A stretch of 8,853 bases of DNA from the NCBI GenBank assembly GCA_017410745.1, contig JAFPPJ010000090.1, forward strand, positions 1 to 8,853, read 5' to 3'. The stretch is from Oscillospiraceae bacterium (lineage in GTDB: Bacteria; Bacillota; Clostridia; Oscillospirales; Ruminococcaceae). Shown piece by piece: positions 1-5,817 of this stretch. Under the pieces are notes generated by a model. The model saw only the letters and a program-made list of their open reading frames with translations. It made no database searches and was not told the DNA's origin. The position numbers and the translations under genes are program-made. Numbering within the stretch: position 1 is the stretch's first letter; each line of letters starts with the position of its first letter.

Positions 1-144
1 ATCTGCTCACCGATCTCCCAGTATGCTATGACCATAGCAGAGTTAACGGCAGTATATACACGATTTTGAGCTGTTATCACAAAAGAGCGTATGGAAGTAT
101 ATATCCTCTGTATTATTCCCGGCTTTTATGATCTCGTTATCCAT
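1..144 (-). pseudogene. 5' part of a DUF1016/YhcG-like (PDDEXK nuclease family) gene, frameshifted and cut by the window edge
   Basis: Reading leftward, an ATG at 144-142 follows a G-rich Shine-Dalgarno-like GAGGGGG and starts a frame beginning MDNEIIKAGNNTED. This frame hits a TAA at 45-43. From about position 105 to the left edge, another frame reads ITAQNRVYTAVNSAMVIAYW then EIGEQ without a stop. The pattern AVNSAMVxAYWxIG is what I know from the N-terminal domain of DUF1016/YhcG proteins, whose C-terminal half is a PD-(D/E)xK nuclease domain. The frames join at the TA tract 98-104: adding two bases or removing one gives a continuous N-terminus. The gene could be a pseudogene, phase-variable, or hold a sequencing error. 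The frame with the family motif has its own upstream stop and no ATG with a ribosome site, which argues against a separate start. The nuclease half lies outside the window. The family call rests on about 25 residues. Confidence 0.55.
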
Positions 145-171
145 AGGGACCCCCTCATTCCATGATAATAT

Positions 172-200
172 ATTATACCATACCGCACTCCGGTTTTCAA
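172..200 (-). promoter_or_regulatory. sigma-A promoter of the DUF1016-like gene
   Basis: On the minus strand TTGAAA (200-195) and a perfect TATAAT (177-172) are separated by 17 bp. TGG directly precedes the -10, making it an extended -10. Transcription would begin near 165 and leave a leader of about 20 bases before the ATG at 144. Confidence 0.75.
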
Positions 201-277
201 GGGATATCGGCAGTATTGCATTATCCTGCTGTACCTGTCCTGCGATGCCGGTCTGAAAAACGTGCATCACCGCCTGC

Positions 278-306
278 TTGATTTTATGGGCGGGATGTGG
301 TATACT
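278..306 (+). promoter_or_regulatory. sigma-A promoter of sfsA
   Basis: TTGATT (278-283), a 17-bp spacer, then TATACT (301-306) preceded by TGG (extended -10). The expected start near 313 leaves a leader of about 80 bases before the sfsA ATG. It is divergent from the promoter at 172-200, and about 150 bp lie between the two start points. Confidence 0.65.
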
Positions 307-338
307 TATCATATTGATGAGATAAAAGGGTGAAGCCC

Positions 339-395
339 GTGAACTGCAAAGCAGAGAGGATGCAGAGAACTGTACAAGGCACAGTGATGATATGA
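339..395 (+). CDS. possible 18-residue leader peptide upstream of sfsA
   Basis: A GTG at 339 opens the frame VNCKAERMQRTVQGTVMI, which ends at TGA 393-395, so its stop overlaps the sfsA ATG (392-394) as ATGA. An internal ATG at 360 is an alternative start. AAGGG at 326-330 could serve as a ribosome site for the GTG. The sfsA ATG has only a poor site of its own (AAGG at 376-379, 12 bases away), so coupling from a leader is conceivable. Frames this short occur by chance, so this is a weak call. Confidence 0.15.
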   Translation: MNCKAERMQRTVQGTVMI

Positions 396-1060
396 GATAC
401 GACAACATAATTCAGGGAACGTTCATAAGCCGTCCCAACAGGTTTACAGCGATAGTCTCGGTAAACGGCAGACAGGAGACAGTCCATGTGAAGAATACGG
501 GCAGATGCAGGGAACTGCTGATAAACGGCTGTGACATATGGCTCACCGCACCGGGCACGCCCGGCAGGAAAACGAGATATGACCTTGTTGCCGTGCGCAA
601 GGATAACGGCATGATAATAAACATTGACTCACAGGCACCCAACAAGGCGGTGGGTGAATGGCTCGGACAGCGCGGATATGACAGGATCGTGCCCGAGTAT
701 CCCTTCGGTGAGTCGCGGATAGATTTCTATATGGAGCGGGGCAGTGAACACTTCCTTATGGAGGTGAAGGGCTGCACCCTCGAAAGGGACGGCATCGGGT
801 ATTTCCCGGATGCGCCCACCGAAAGAGGGATAAAGCATATATATGAGCTTATCCGTGCAAGGGAGCAGGGGTACAGGGCGGTGCTCGCCTTTGTGATACA
901 GATGAACGGTATGACCGAGGTGCGGCCGAATACAGATACGCACCCCGAATTTGGCAGAGCGTGGCAGGATGCATTGGATGCAGGCGTGAAGATACTCTTC
1001 CTCGGATGCCGCGTGAGCTGTGATGAGATAGTGATAGTCACGGATGATGAGGTGATATGA
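392..1060 (+). CDS. sfsA: SfsA family DNA/RNA nuclease (sugar fermentation stimulation protein A)
   Basis: A 222-residue cytosolic protein, slightly shorter than the roughly 230-240 residues usual for SfsA. The N-terminal ~80 residues fit the OB-like nucleic-acid-binding domain (NRFTAIV at 16-22; NTGRCRELL at 35-43; IDSQAPNK at 78-85). The rest is the PD-(D/E)xK-like nuclease domain: YPFGESRIDF at 103-112, then FLMEVKGCTL at 121-130. D111, E124 and K126 are the likely metal-binding and catalytic residues. The family signature PDAPTERGIKH is at 139-149. The E. coli homologue was named for a stimulatory effect on maltose metabolism and binds DNA; nuclease activity is the current family annotation. 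The ATG at 392 is the only usable start, because no in-frame ATG, GTG or TTG lies just upstream. It overlaps the next gene by 4 bases and is transcribed from the promoter at 278-306. Confidence 0.93.
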   Translation: MRYDNIIQGTFISRPNRFTAIVSVNGRQETVHVKNTGRCRELLINGCDIWLTAPGTPGRKTRYDLVAVRKDNGMIINIDSQAPNKAVGEWLGQRGYDRIVPEYPFGESRIDFYMERGSEHFLMEVKGCTLERDGIGYFPDAPTERGIKHIYELIRAREQGYRAVLAFVIQMNGMTEVRPNTDTHPEFGRAWQDALDAGVKILFLGCRVSCDEIVIVTDDEVI

Positions 1061-1752
1061 TGCTTGCGATACAGTGTGTACGGATGTATTGGGAAAAGGA
1101 CAGCCGCAGTCCGCAGGGAGCGGTAAAAAGGCGGGAGTATTTCAGGCCGCACAGGATACCCGATGAGGTATCGCTGAAGTCGGATAAAAATGTATTTGTG
1201 CAGAGGCTGAACTTCTATCAGGAGGGCGGCGGAGATGTCTTTACAGAGGACGAGTATGTCAGAGGGATATACCGTTATACCCGCGGCGAGCCTATACATC
1301 CCGATTTTGACACCCATTTCGCACATAAGCAGAATATGCGCATAGCGAAGATACGGGATAATAACATGGGCATGTGGTATGACGACGTGTCCGAGCTTGT
1401 TATACCGAGCGTGGAGATATTCGAGTGTGACGGTGGATATGAGGTGTACTGGCACTATATCGACAAACCCGGATACAATCCCTTCAGGAAAGGGTATAAT
1501 ATAAACTACGACAGGCAAGGCTCGCGGGTAAAGGGCAGGAGACTCAAATGCGAACGTGCATTCATCCTTGACAGGGGAGAGGCGGGCGTGCTGCGCTTCA
1601 ATTACCGTGTGGCTCATTCAATGACAGGCTTTGAGGGACAGCATTACGAGCAGTACAGCATATATATCGTTAATGCGGAAAAGGCTGCGGGAAATATCTT
1701 CACATCCGCCGAATACACAAAGGAATACGACGAAATGGCGCATCTGTTCTGA
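1057..1752 (+). CDS. hypothetical protein, translationally coupled to sfsA
   Basis: I do not recognise this 231-residue protein. It is probably cytosolic, with no signal peptide or membrane segment. It is rich in aromatic and charged residues (for example MWYDDV at 106-111 and YEVYWHYIDK at 128-137) and has clusters of basic residues (KRREYFRPHR at 24-33; RQGSRVKGRRLK at 153-164). Such a pattern fits a soluble, possibly nucleic-acid- or protein-binding fold, but no catalytic motif is evident. Two starts compete: ATG 1057, which overlaps the sfsA stop as ATGA, and ATG 1060 (TGATG). The ribosome site GAGGTG at 1049-1054 is better spaced for the second. Codon use (mostly ATA for isoleucine) matches sfsA, so it does not look recently acquired. 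The pair ends at the hairpin at 1775-1799. Continuity and coupling make it a real gene; its function is unknown. Confidence 0.85.
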   Translation: MMLAIQCVRMYWEKDSRSPQGAVKRREYFRPHRIPDEVSLKSDKNVFVQRLNFYQEGGGDVFTEDEYVRGIYRYTRGEPIHPDFDTHFAHKQNMRIAKIRDNNMGMWYDDVSELVIPSVEIFECDGGYEVYWHYIDKPGYNPFRKGYNINYDRQGSRVKGRRLKCERAFILDRGEAGVLRFNYRVAHSMTGFEGQHYEQYSIYIVNAEKAAGNIFTSAEYTKEYDEMAHLF

Positions 1753-1768
1753 TCATAGGACAAGGCGC

Positions 1769-1799
1769 AAAAAGCCGCCCGATCGTGATGATCGGGCGG
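1769..1799 (-). terminator. intrinsic terminator of the diguanylate cyclase gene
   Basis: A perfect 10-bp GC-rich stem, CCGCCCGATC (1775-1784) with GATCGGGCGG (1790-1799), encloses the 5-base loop GTGAT. On the minus strand it is followed by CTTTTTGCG, a T-run at 1773-1769, just after the stop codon at 1805. On the plus strand no T-run follows, so it would serve the converging sfsA pair only weakly. Confidence 0.85.
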
Positions 1800-1804
1800 T
1801 ATCG

Positions 1805-3103
1805 TCATTCAGCGCATATGCGGTTCCTGCCGGCGGATTTGGCAGTATACAGTGCGTGATCGGCTCGTGCGAACCACAAGTCGGGCATATCATTTGGCAG
1901 CAGTGAGGAAAGACCTATGCTGGCGGTGATAGAGCCCACCGCATCAAAGGCCACTTCCTCGATACGGGTGCGGAGAGCTTCTGCGGTCTCCTGCAAAGCG
2001 GCATTGTCTTCACCGTAGATCACCACGACAAATTCCTCGCCGCCCCAGCGTCCGATCACAGCGTTCTTGTCGGAGAGCGTCCGCCTTATGATCTCAGCCA
2101 TGGAAACGAGTGCGGCATCACCGACGGCGTGGCCGTAGCGGTCATTGACGCTCTTGAAATTGTCTATGTCAAGGATGAGTATGCCTGCGGGAGTGCCGTC
2201 CTGAGAGCACTGCTCGACAGCGTTGCGCAGCTCTGTCTCGATACGGCCATGATTGAATACGCCGGTGAGCGGGTCGGTGGAGGCAAGCTCCTCATAGTGC
2301 TTTAGCGTAGCCTTCATATTCATTGTGGCTTCATGGATGTTCTGCACCATGTATACGAAACGGTAGTCGTTCTCGTTGGTGGTCTCCATGCGGCTGAATA
2401 TCAGCTTGACCCACTGATATATGCCGTCGAGATTTATCATCTGCAGATCGAAGGATTCCATATGTCCGGGCTTGAAGTGGGCACGCAGATACTCGGGCGA
2501 GGAGCGGGTAAGAAACAGCTCCTTGTCCTCATCGGGCACCATATTTACTATGGTCTCGCGCCACTGGGAATAGCTTATCTGATAATTCAGCGGCTCATCG
2601 GATACCTCCGTGAGTGAAACGCTGCCTGTGGTGTCGTTCACAAGGTCGAATGTCATAGTGAACACATAGATATTGTTCTGTATGGAGCTTACCTTTTCCT
2701 CTGTCTCGGTCTCATCCTCATACACATGCTCATCGAGCTTGTCGAGCAAAAAGAGATAGCGGTCACTGTCTTCTAAAGGCAGGACAAGCAGCTGCACGAT
2801 ATGAGGGATATTGTCAACGATCAGTTTGAGACGCCTGCTGTTCTTGCCCGTGAACTTGTTCATATTCGGAATGAATACATTGTATGTGTCGGTGATCTTC
2901 CTGCCGTCGTCATTGTGGTGGAACCACAGTGTCCGCACCAGATCGGAATAGGTGCCGCTCTCGGCCAGGATATCACAGAATATGCTCCTGCGCACAAGTG
3001 AACGATAGGCATCGGCTTTTTCGTCAACGACAAGTACCGCACTGACAGATCTGCCAAAGTAGTCCAATGCTTTTTCAAATGAAATATCACTGAGTTCCTG
3101 CAT
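1805..3103 (-). CDS. diguanylate cyclase with PAS-like sensor region (GGEEF domain)
   Basis: A 432-residue protein expected to make cyclic di-GMP from two GTP. Residues 1-140 form a poorly conserved alpha/beta region. Residues about 165-260 resemble a PAS fold (FDLQMINLDGIYQWVKLIFS at 218-237, followed by a VYMVQNIHE exit strand at 250-258). The catalytic GGDEF domain spans about 265-432: DPLTG at 277-281, ILDIDNFKSVND at 310-321 with metal ligand D312 and substrate-contacting N320 region, the active loop GGEEF at 354-358, and ADHALYTAKSAGRN at 414-427. The RxxD inhibitory site normally found five residues before GGEEF is absent (DKNA there), so product inhibition by that route is unlikely. 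There is no transmembrane segment, so the sensor is cytoplasmic. The ATG at 3103 has AAAGGG ten bases upstream. It is a monocistronic gene with its own promoter (3180-3208) and terminator (1769-1799). Its signal is unknown. Confidence 0.9.
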   Translation of the reverse strand: MQELSDISFEKALDYFGRSVSAVLVVDEKADAYRSLVRRSIFCDILAESGTYSDLVRTLWFHHNDDGRKITDTYNVFIPNMNKFTGKNSRRLKLIVDNIPHIVQLLVLPLEDSDRYLFLLDKLDEHVYEDETETEEKVSSIQNNIYVFTMTFDLVNDTTGSVSLTEVSDEPLNYQISYSQWRETIVNMVPDEDKELFLTRSSPEYLRAHFKPGHMESFDLQMINLDGIYQWVKLIFSRMETTNENDYRFVYMVQNIHEATMNMKATLKHYEELASTDPLTGVFNHGRIETELRNAVEQCSQDGTPAGILILDIDNFKSVNDRYGHAVGDAALVSMAEIIRRTLSDKNAVIGRWGGEEFVVVIYGEDNAALQETAEALRTRIEEVAFDAVGSITASIGLSSLLPNDMPDLWFARADHALYTAKSAGRNRICAE

Positions 3104-3179
3104 CGTGTATCATCCCTTTATCAGAATATTTGTTTAAAGCGTTATGCTTTTCATCTGTCGGCTATCCAAGTTTGTATCA

Positions 3180-3208
3180 ATTATACAACATTATTAAGAA
3201 AAAGTCAA
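3180..3208 (-). promoter_or_regulatory. strong sigma-A promoter of the diguanylate cyclase gene
   Basis: On the minus strand TTGACT (3208-3203), a 17-bp spacer, then a perfect TATAAT (3185-3180). It gives a leader of about 70 bases holding a small AAAGC/GCTTT hairpin. I see no known c-di-GMP riboswitch core in this leader. Confidence 0.8.
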
Positions 3209-3265
3209 CATATTTTTTCCTAAAAAGCGCTGTACGCTGTTACAGGGAGGCAGTACACAGAACGT

Positions 3266-3493
3266 TTATTCTTCAAGAAGATTCTTCAACACCTTTGTTA
3301 TGGTCGATGTGCCCTTATGATCCCATATAAACTGCACATCACTTCCTGTTGCGGGCTTCTGCCCAAGCGTATCGGACAGCTTTGCGGGAATGAGCAGCTC
3401 CCGGTAGCGCACCATGTATGGTGTCATTTTCTGCGCGTATAACAAGGCTTTCCGGCATATGACATTCCTCTTTTTAAGGGCTGCAGCATACAA
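3266..3493 (-). CDS. small open frame of uncertain status downstream of the CPBP protease
   Basis: A 75-residue frame opening at TTG (3493) and ending at TAA 3268-3266. I do not recognise the product. Its codons look coding-like (many AAG, CTG, GCA, GTG), and the end GTSTITKVLKNLLEE resembles a genuine C-terminus. No ribosome site precedes the TTG, or the in-frame ATGs at 3427 and 3415. The frame is in the same phase as the CPBP gene and stays open for 95 codons after that gene's TGA (3556-3554). The 20 codons before the TTG complete a possible membrane helix (IYAGTYAICLAALYAAAL). It could be a separate gene with a non-standard start, a remnant that lost its start, or a C-terminal extension reached by readthrough. 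No clear terminator follows; a 4-bp stem with a T-run near 3224-3236 is too weak to call. Confidence 0.35.
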   Translation of the reverse strand: MYAAALKKRNVICRKALLYAQKMTPYMVRYRELLIPAKLSDTLGQKPATGSDVQFIWDHKGTSTITKVLKNLLEE

Positions 3494-3553
3494 TGCGGCT
3501 AAACATATCGCGTATGTCCCTGCATATATGTCAAGACCAAAAGATGGACAGTA

Positions 3554-4414
3554 TCATGCAGCGTCTGCGGGTGCAGTGCCGCTCCACTTGTTCGTCCAGA
3601 GCGCGGTGATATCTGCACGCACAGCGGGTCTTATAAGATACAGACCCCAGACAGCGCCTGCAATGCCTGCTACGATCGTTATCCAGTCGCCTATACCCAG
3701 ATTTATCATGATACCGCCTGTTGAACCGAGGTCGCCGCGGCAGAACTCCAGAAAATCAAGGCTCATATGTGCGAGCATACAGGGAAGTATATTACCCGTG
3801 CGAAGATATACTGCGCCGAGAGCCATGCCGATGCCTATGGCATACAGACCCTGCAGTACAGATATCCCGAGAGGTGCGCCGTTGAGAGCGTTGCCTATAT
3901 GGATAAGACCGAATACTATAGAGGACAGCCAGAAAGCGGTGAGGATACCCTTTTCGGACGGGTCTTTGCGCATATAGTTTGCCACGCCCAGACCGCGGAA
4001 GGCTGTCTCTTCACCGAAACCCGGCGCTGCAGCTCTGAGGAATGCTATCGGAACAGCAGCGATGCCGAACTGTACACAGCTCGCTATACTGCCTATCCAG
4101 TGTACAGCACATATCGGGAGAAGCAGGAGCAGCGCTTTCAGTATATCCTTCTTTTTGAGCATCCCGTCAAACTGCGGACGGAACCAGAGGAAGAATATGC
4201 CGACAGCGATTATCGCGCCGATGGCGTTGCCCACGCCCGATGCAGAAATGACAGTTCTGCCCTGTATCTCTGCCGTGACGGCATATCCCGGTATGATATT
4301 CCCGAGGATCATGCTGTCTATTATGCCCGATACTATGACGCTGACGAGGTTTGCAAAGATAAGGAGAAGAAAATAACCCACTATAGGATGATCAAGTATC
4401 TTATGTTCTTTCAT
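3554..4414 (-). CDS. CPBP family intramembrane glutamic endopeptidase (Abi/CAAX protease type)
   Basis: A 286-residue polytopic membrane protein. The ATG at 4414 has AAAGGAG (4429-4423) eight bases upstream; a longer frame back to 4459 would run into the promoter and is rejected. Hydrophobic segments lie near residues 11-38, 58-78, 91-128, 157-173, 185-205 and 242-262. The three family motifs are intact: EETAFR at 135-140 (E135, E136 and R140), FGLIH at 168-172 (F168, H172), and HMSLD at 216-220 (H216, D220). These residues form the intramembrane active site in the Rce1/CPBP family. The end, RPAVRADITALWTNKWS, is a typical C-terminus for Firmicutes members, so the stop is probably native. Bacterial members are linked to bacteriocin self-immunity or membrane-protein processing; nothing next to it shows which applies. 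It is transcribed from the promoter at 4448-4476. Confidence 0.9.
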   Translation of the reverse strand: MKEHKILDHPIVGYFLLLIFANLVSVIVSGIIDSMILGNIIPGYAVTAEIQGRTVISASGVGNAIGAIIAVGIFFLWFRPQFDGMLKKKDILKALLLLLPICAVHWIGSIASCVQFGIAAVPIAFLRAAAPGFGEETAFRGLGVANYMRKDPSEKGILTAFWLSSIVFGLIHIGNALNGAPLGISVLQGLYAIGIGMALGAVYLRTGNILPCMLAHMSLDFLEFCRGDLGSTGGIMINLGIGDWITIVAGIAGAVWGLYLIRPAVRADITALWTNKWSGTAPADAA

Positions 4415-4447
4415 GGCAAAATCTCCTTTTATTAATAAGATGATAAT

Positions 4448-4476
4448 ATTATAACACAATATATTTAAAAATGCAA
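4448..4476 (-). promoter_or_regulatory. sigma-A promoter of the CPBP protease gene
   Basis: On the minus strand TTGCAT (4476-4471), a 17-bp spacer, then TATAAT (4453-4448) preceded by TGT, an extended -10. It lies at the gene-proximal end of the tandem duplication and leaves a leader of about 25-30 bases. Confidence 0.75.
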
Positions 4477-4516
4477 TAGGTATGAAAATATTCTATGTGC
4501 CATGCAAACATATCAA

Positions 4517-4545
4517 AGCCAAGGGTGGCTGCGGGCGCTGCCCGC
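4517..4545. repeat. double hairpin in repeat unit 1
   Basis: AGCCA (4517-4521) pairs with TGGCT (4526-4530) over a 4-base loop. GCGGGC (4531-4536) pairs with GCCCGC (4540-4545) over the loop GCT. The two stems abut, as in REP-like or transcript-end structures. Confidence 0.6.
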
Positions 4546-4611
4546 TTATAACACAATATATAAAAATGCAATAGGTACGAAAATATTCTATGTGCTCTGC
4601 AAACATATCAA

Positions 4612-4640
4612 AGCCAAAGGTGGCTGCGGGCACTGCCCGC
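4612..4640. repeat. double hairpin in repeat unit 2
   Basis: AGCCA (4612-4616) pairs with TGGCT (4621-4625), and GCGGGC (4626-4631) pairs with GCCCGC (4635-4640) over the loop ACT. Both stems are conserved between units, and the substitutions fall in the loops. On the minus strand this lies just after the lacI terminator hairpin and may help stop transcription. Confidence 0.6.
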
Positions 4641-4651
4641 GATACAGATAA

Positions 4652-4678
4652 GGCCGGCTGCGGTATAAGCAGTCGGCC
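4652..4678 (-). terminator. probable terminator of the lacI-family gene
   Basis: GGCCGGCTGC (4652-4661) pairs with GCAGTCGGCC (4669-4678) over a 7-base loop, with one non-Watson-Crick position. It begins six bases after the stop codon of the leftward regulator gene. On the minus strand the stem is followed by TTATCTGTAT, a poor T-tract, so termination may be partial or helped by the next hairpins. Confidence 0.6.
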
Positions 4679-4683
4679 GTGTG

Positions 4684-5685
4684 TTATCTTGCGAGCTCCC
4701 GGACGGATTCCTTTACGATGAGTTCGCCGCTTATTGTCATGTTCCTTACGGGGCAGCCCGGGTCGGTTATGCGTCTTAGCAATGCTTCTGCCGCCTTCTC
4801 TGCCATAAACTCGGGGTCTACGTTTATGGTGGTTATGGTGGGCTTGCTTATCTCGGATATGAGGAAGTTATCATATCCCACGATGGATATATCATCCGGG
4901 ACGGACAGCCCTCTCTCATGGAAATAGTTGATGGCCTTATATGCTGTCTCGTCGCAGTTGCACACAAATGCGGAGGGGAGGGCGGCGGGGAAGACAAGGT
5001 CTATCTCGGTATGCTCGTTGCGGTCGTCTATCGTCCACTCGGGCCTTACTGTCAGGTCATGCTCGATCATAGCCTTCATGTAGCCCATATATCGGTCAAA
5101 TATACTGGATGTGGACTTCACTGTGCCGATAAAGCCGATGTCCCTGTGTCCGTGCTCTATAAGATATGTGGTGATCTCGTAGCCGCCGAGGTAGCCGTTT
5201 GATACCACGGAATCCACGCCCGAATCCACGAGATAGTAATCGAGAAGTATCATAGGTATGCCTGTTTCCTTGAGCATATCCACATACCTCTCACTGAGCT
5301 GTCCCAAGGATATGAGCGAGCCCACCTTCTCGTCGGTGATGAACTTGGGGAGGACAAGGTCGTTCTCCTCCTGCTCCGACAGTGCGGAGATAAGGCAGTA
5401 ATGATCCGACTCCTGCAGCTTGTTTACAAGGGAGTTATACAGCGACCAGTAGAAAGAGCCGTTCGGATCCATGAACTTCGCCGGGCTAAGTACCCCGACC
5501 ATATTATTGTCACGCTTCTGTGCATCGCTGCGGGAGGATACATATCCCAGGCGTTCCGCTGTTTCCTTTATCTTTTTGCGAAGCTCGTCGCTCACGCCCT
5601 TCTTGTCCGAAAGTGCGTTCGACACCGTGACATTGCTCGTGCCGCATTCCTTTGCTATATCGGTCAATGTGATCTGCTTAGCCAT
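4684..5685 (-). CDS. LacI family transcriptional regulator
   Basis: A 333-residue DNA-binding regulator of ordinary LacI-family length. The N-terminal helix-turn-helix is at 5-24 (ITLTDIAKECGTSNVTVSNA), followed by the third helix and LGY at 46-48. The periplasmic-binding-protein-like sensor domain runs from about 62 to 333, with MVGVLSP at 62-68, HGHRDIGFIG at 178-187, FVCNCDETA at 240-248 and VPDDISIVGYDNF at 262-274. The hinge (about 49-60) reads VSSRSDAQKRDN and lacks the leucine that usually wedges into a central CpG of the operator. The ATG at 5685 was chosen over the GTG at 5694: AGGTG lies six bases upstream of the ATG, while the GTG itself overlaps that site. It is divergent from the phosphorylase gene, which points to control of that gene and possibly autoregulation. 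The inducer is not known but is probably a mannose- or glucose-containing oligosaccharide. Confidence 0.92.
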   Translation of the reverse strand: MAKQITLTDIAKECGTSNVTVSNALSDKKGVSDELRKKIKETAERLGYVSSRSDAQKRDNNMVGVLSPAKFMDPNGSFYWSLYNSLVNKLQESDHYCLISALSEQEENDLVLPKFITDEKVGSLISLGQLSERYVDMLKETGIPMILLDYYLVDSGVDSVVSNGYLGGYEITTYLIEHGHRDIGFIGTVKSTSSIFDRYMGYMKAMIEHDLTVRPEWTIDDRNEHTEIDLVFPAALPSAFVCNCDETAYKAINYFHERGLSVPDDISIVGYDNFLISEISKPTITTINVDPEFMAEKAAEALLRRITDPGCPVRNMTISGELIVKESVRELAR

Positions 5686-5711
5686 AATAGACACCTATCC
5701 TGCTCATTCTG

Positions 5712-5727
5712 TAATGGTGTGACATTA
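5712..5727. promoter_or_regulatory. inverted repeat in the lacI leader, possible operator
   Basis: TAATG (5712-5716) and CATTA (5723-5727) flank GTGTGA. It lies about 12-27 bases downstream of the expected lacI transcription start, a position suited to repression. The half-sites share ACATTA with the palindrome in the phosphorylase promoter, but the arms face the other way. Confidence 0.3.
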
Positions 5728-5745
5728 ATCCGCCAACTTAATTTT

Positions 5746-5774
5746 ATTATAACCTATATTTTTCGATTTGTAAA
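5746..5774 (-). promoter_or_regulatory. sigma-A promoter of the lacI-family gene
   Basis: On the minus strand TTTACA (5774-5769), a 17-bp spacer, then TATAAT (5751-5746). The start would be near 5739, with a leader of about 55 bases. Confidence 0.7.
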
Positions 5775-5788
5775 GAGTAAAATTTGCG

Positions 5789-5817
5789 ATATATGTGTCA
5801 TGTAATGGCATATATGC
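5789..5817. promoter_or_regulatory. nested inverted repeats upstream of the lacI promoter
   Basis: Outer arms ATATATG (5789-5795) and CATATAT (5809-5815) enclose inner arms TGTCAT (5796-5801) and ATGGCA (5805-5810), which have one mismatch. GCATATATGC (5808-5817) is itself a perfect palindrome. The site lies upstream of the lacI -35 between the divergent genes, a usual place for a regulator site; no known motif is matched. Confidence 0.35.

Larger units (their letters stand above)
4449..4640. repeat. imperfect tandem duplication, units of 97 and 95 bp
   Basis: Unit 1 (4449-4545) and unit 2 (4546-4640) line up from TTATAACACAATATAT to the closing GCCCGC. They differ by one 2-base gap and about five substitutions. 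Each unit carries a leftward promoter-like block, an AGCCA/TGGCT hairpin, and a GCGGGC/GCCCGC hairpin. Only unit 1 keeps a good promoter; unit 2 has the -35 TTGCAT, a 15-bp spacer and TATAAG. The substitutions show the duplication is not brand new. Confidence 0.9.

Noticed and set aside
145..408. Leftward frame extending the DUF1016-like gene upstream of 144
   Set aside because: It covers the TTGAAA/TATAAT promoter at 172-200 and has no ribosome site. The ATG at 144 follows a G-rich site directly downstream of that promoter.
727..1617. Long leftward reading frame antisense to sfsA and the hypothetical gene
   Set aside because: It lies fully opposite two well-supported coupled genes, has no ribosome site or promoter, and its translation shows no family motif. 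It arises from the codon pattern of the plus strand.
1775..1810. Terminator for the rightward sfsA pair
   Set aside because: The stem is strong, but on the plus strand it is followed by TATCGTCATT with no T-run, so it is assigned to the minus-strand gene only.
3104..3179. c-di-GMP riboswitch in the leader of the diguanylate cyclase gene
   Set aside because: The leader is only about 70 bases and shows neither the tetraloop-receptor pattern nor the conserved core of the c-di-GMP riboswitch classes.
3325..3443. 39-codon leftward frame starting MPESLVIRAEN inside the small open frame, with AAAGAGG upstream
   Set aside because: It has a plausible ribosome site but is shorter than the overlapping 75-codon frame and shows no recognisable feature. 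It is noted only as an alternative reading of an uncertain region.
3414..4435. Rightward reading frames antisense to the CPBP protease
   Set aside because: The leftward frame contains all three intact CPBP motifs plus a start site and promoter. The opposite frames have none of these and low-complexity composition.
4415..4459. 15-residue N-terminal extension of the CPBP protease
   Set aside because: It would start at or before the -10 box of the gene's own promoter. The ATG at 4414 has a good AAAGGAG.
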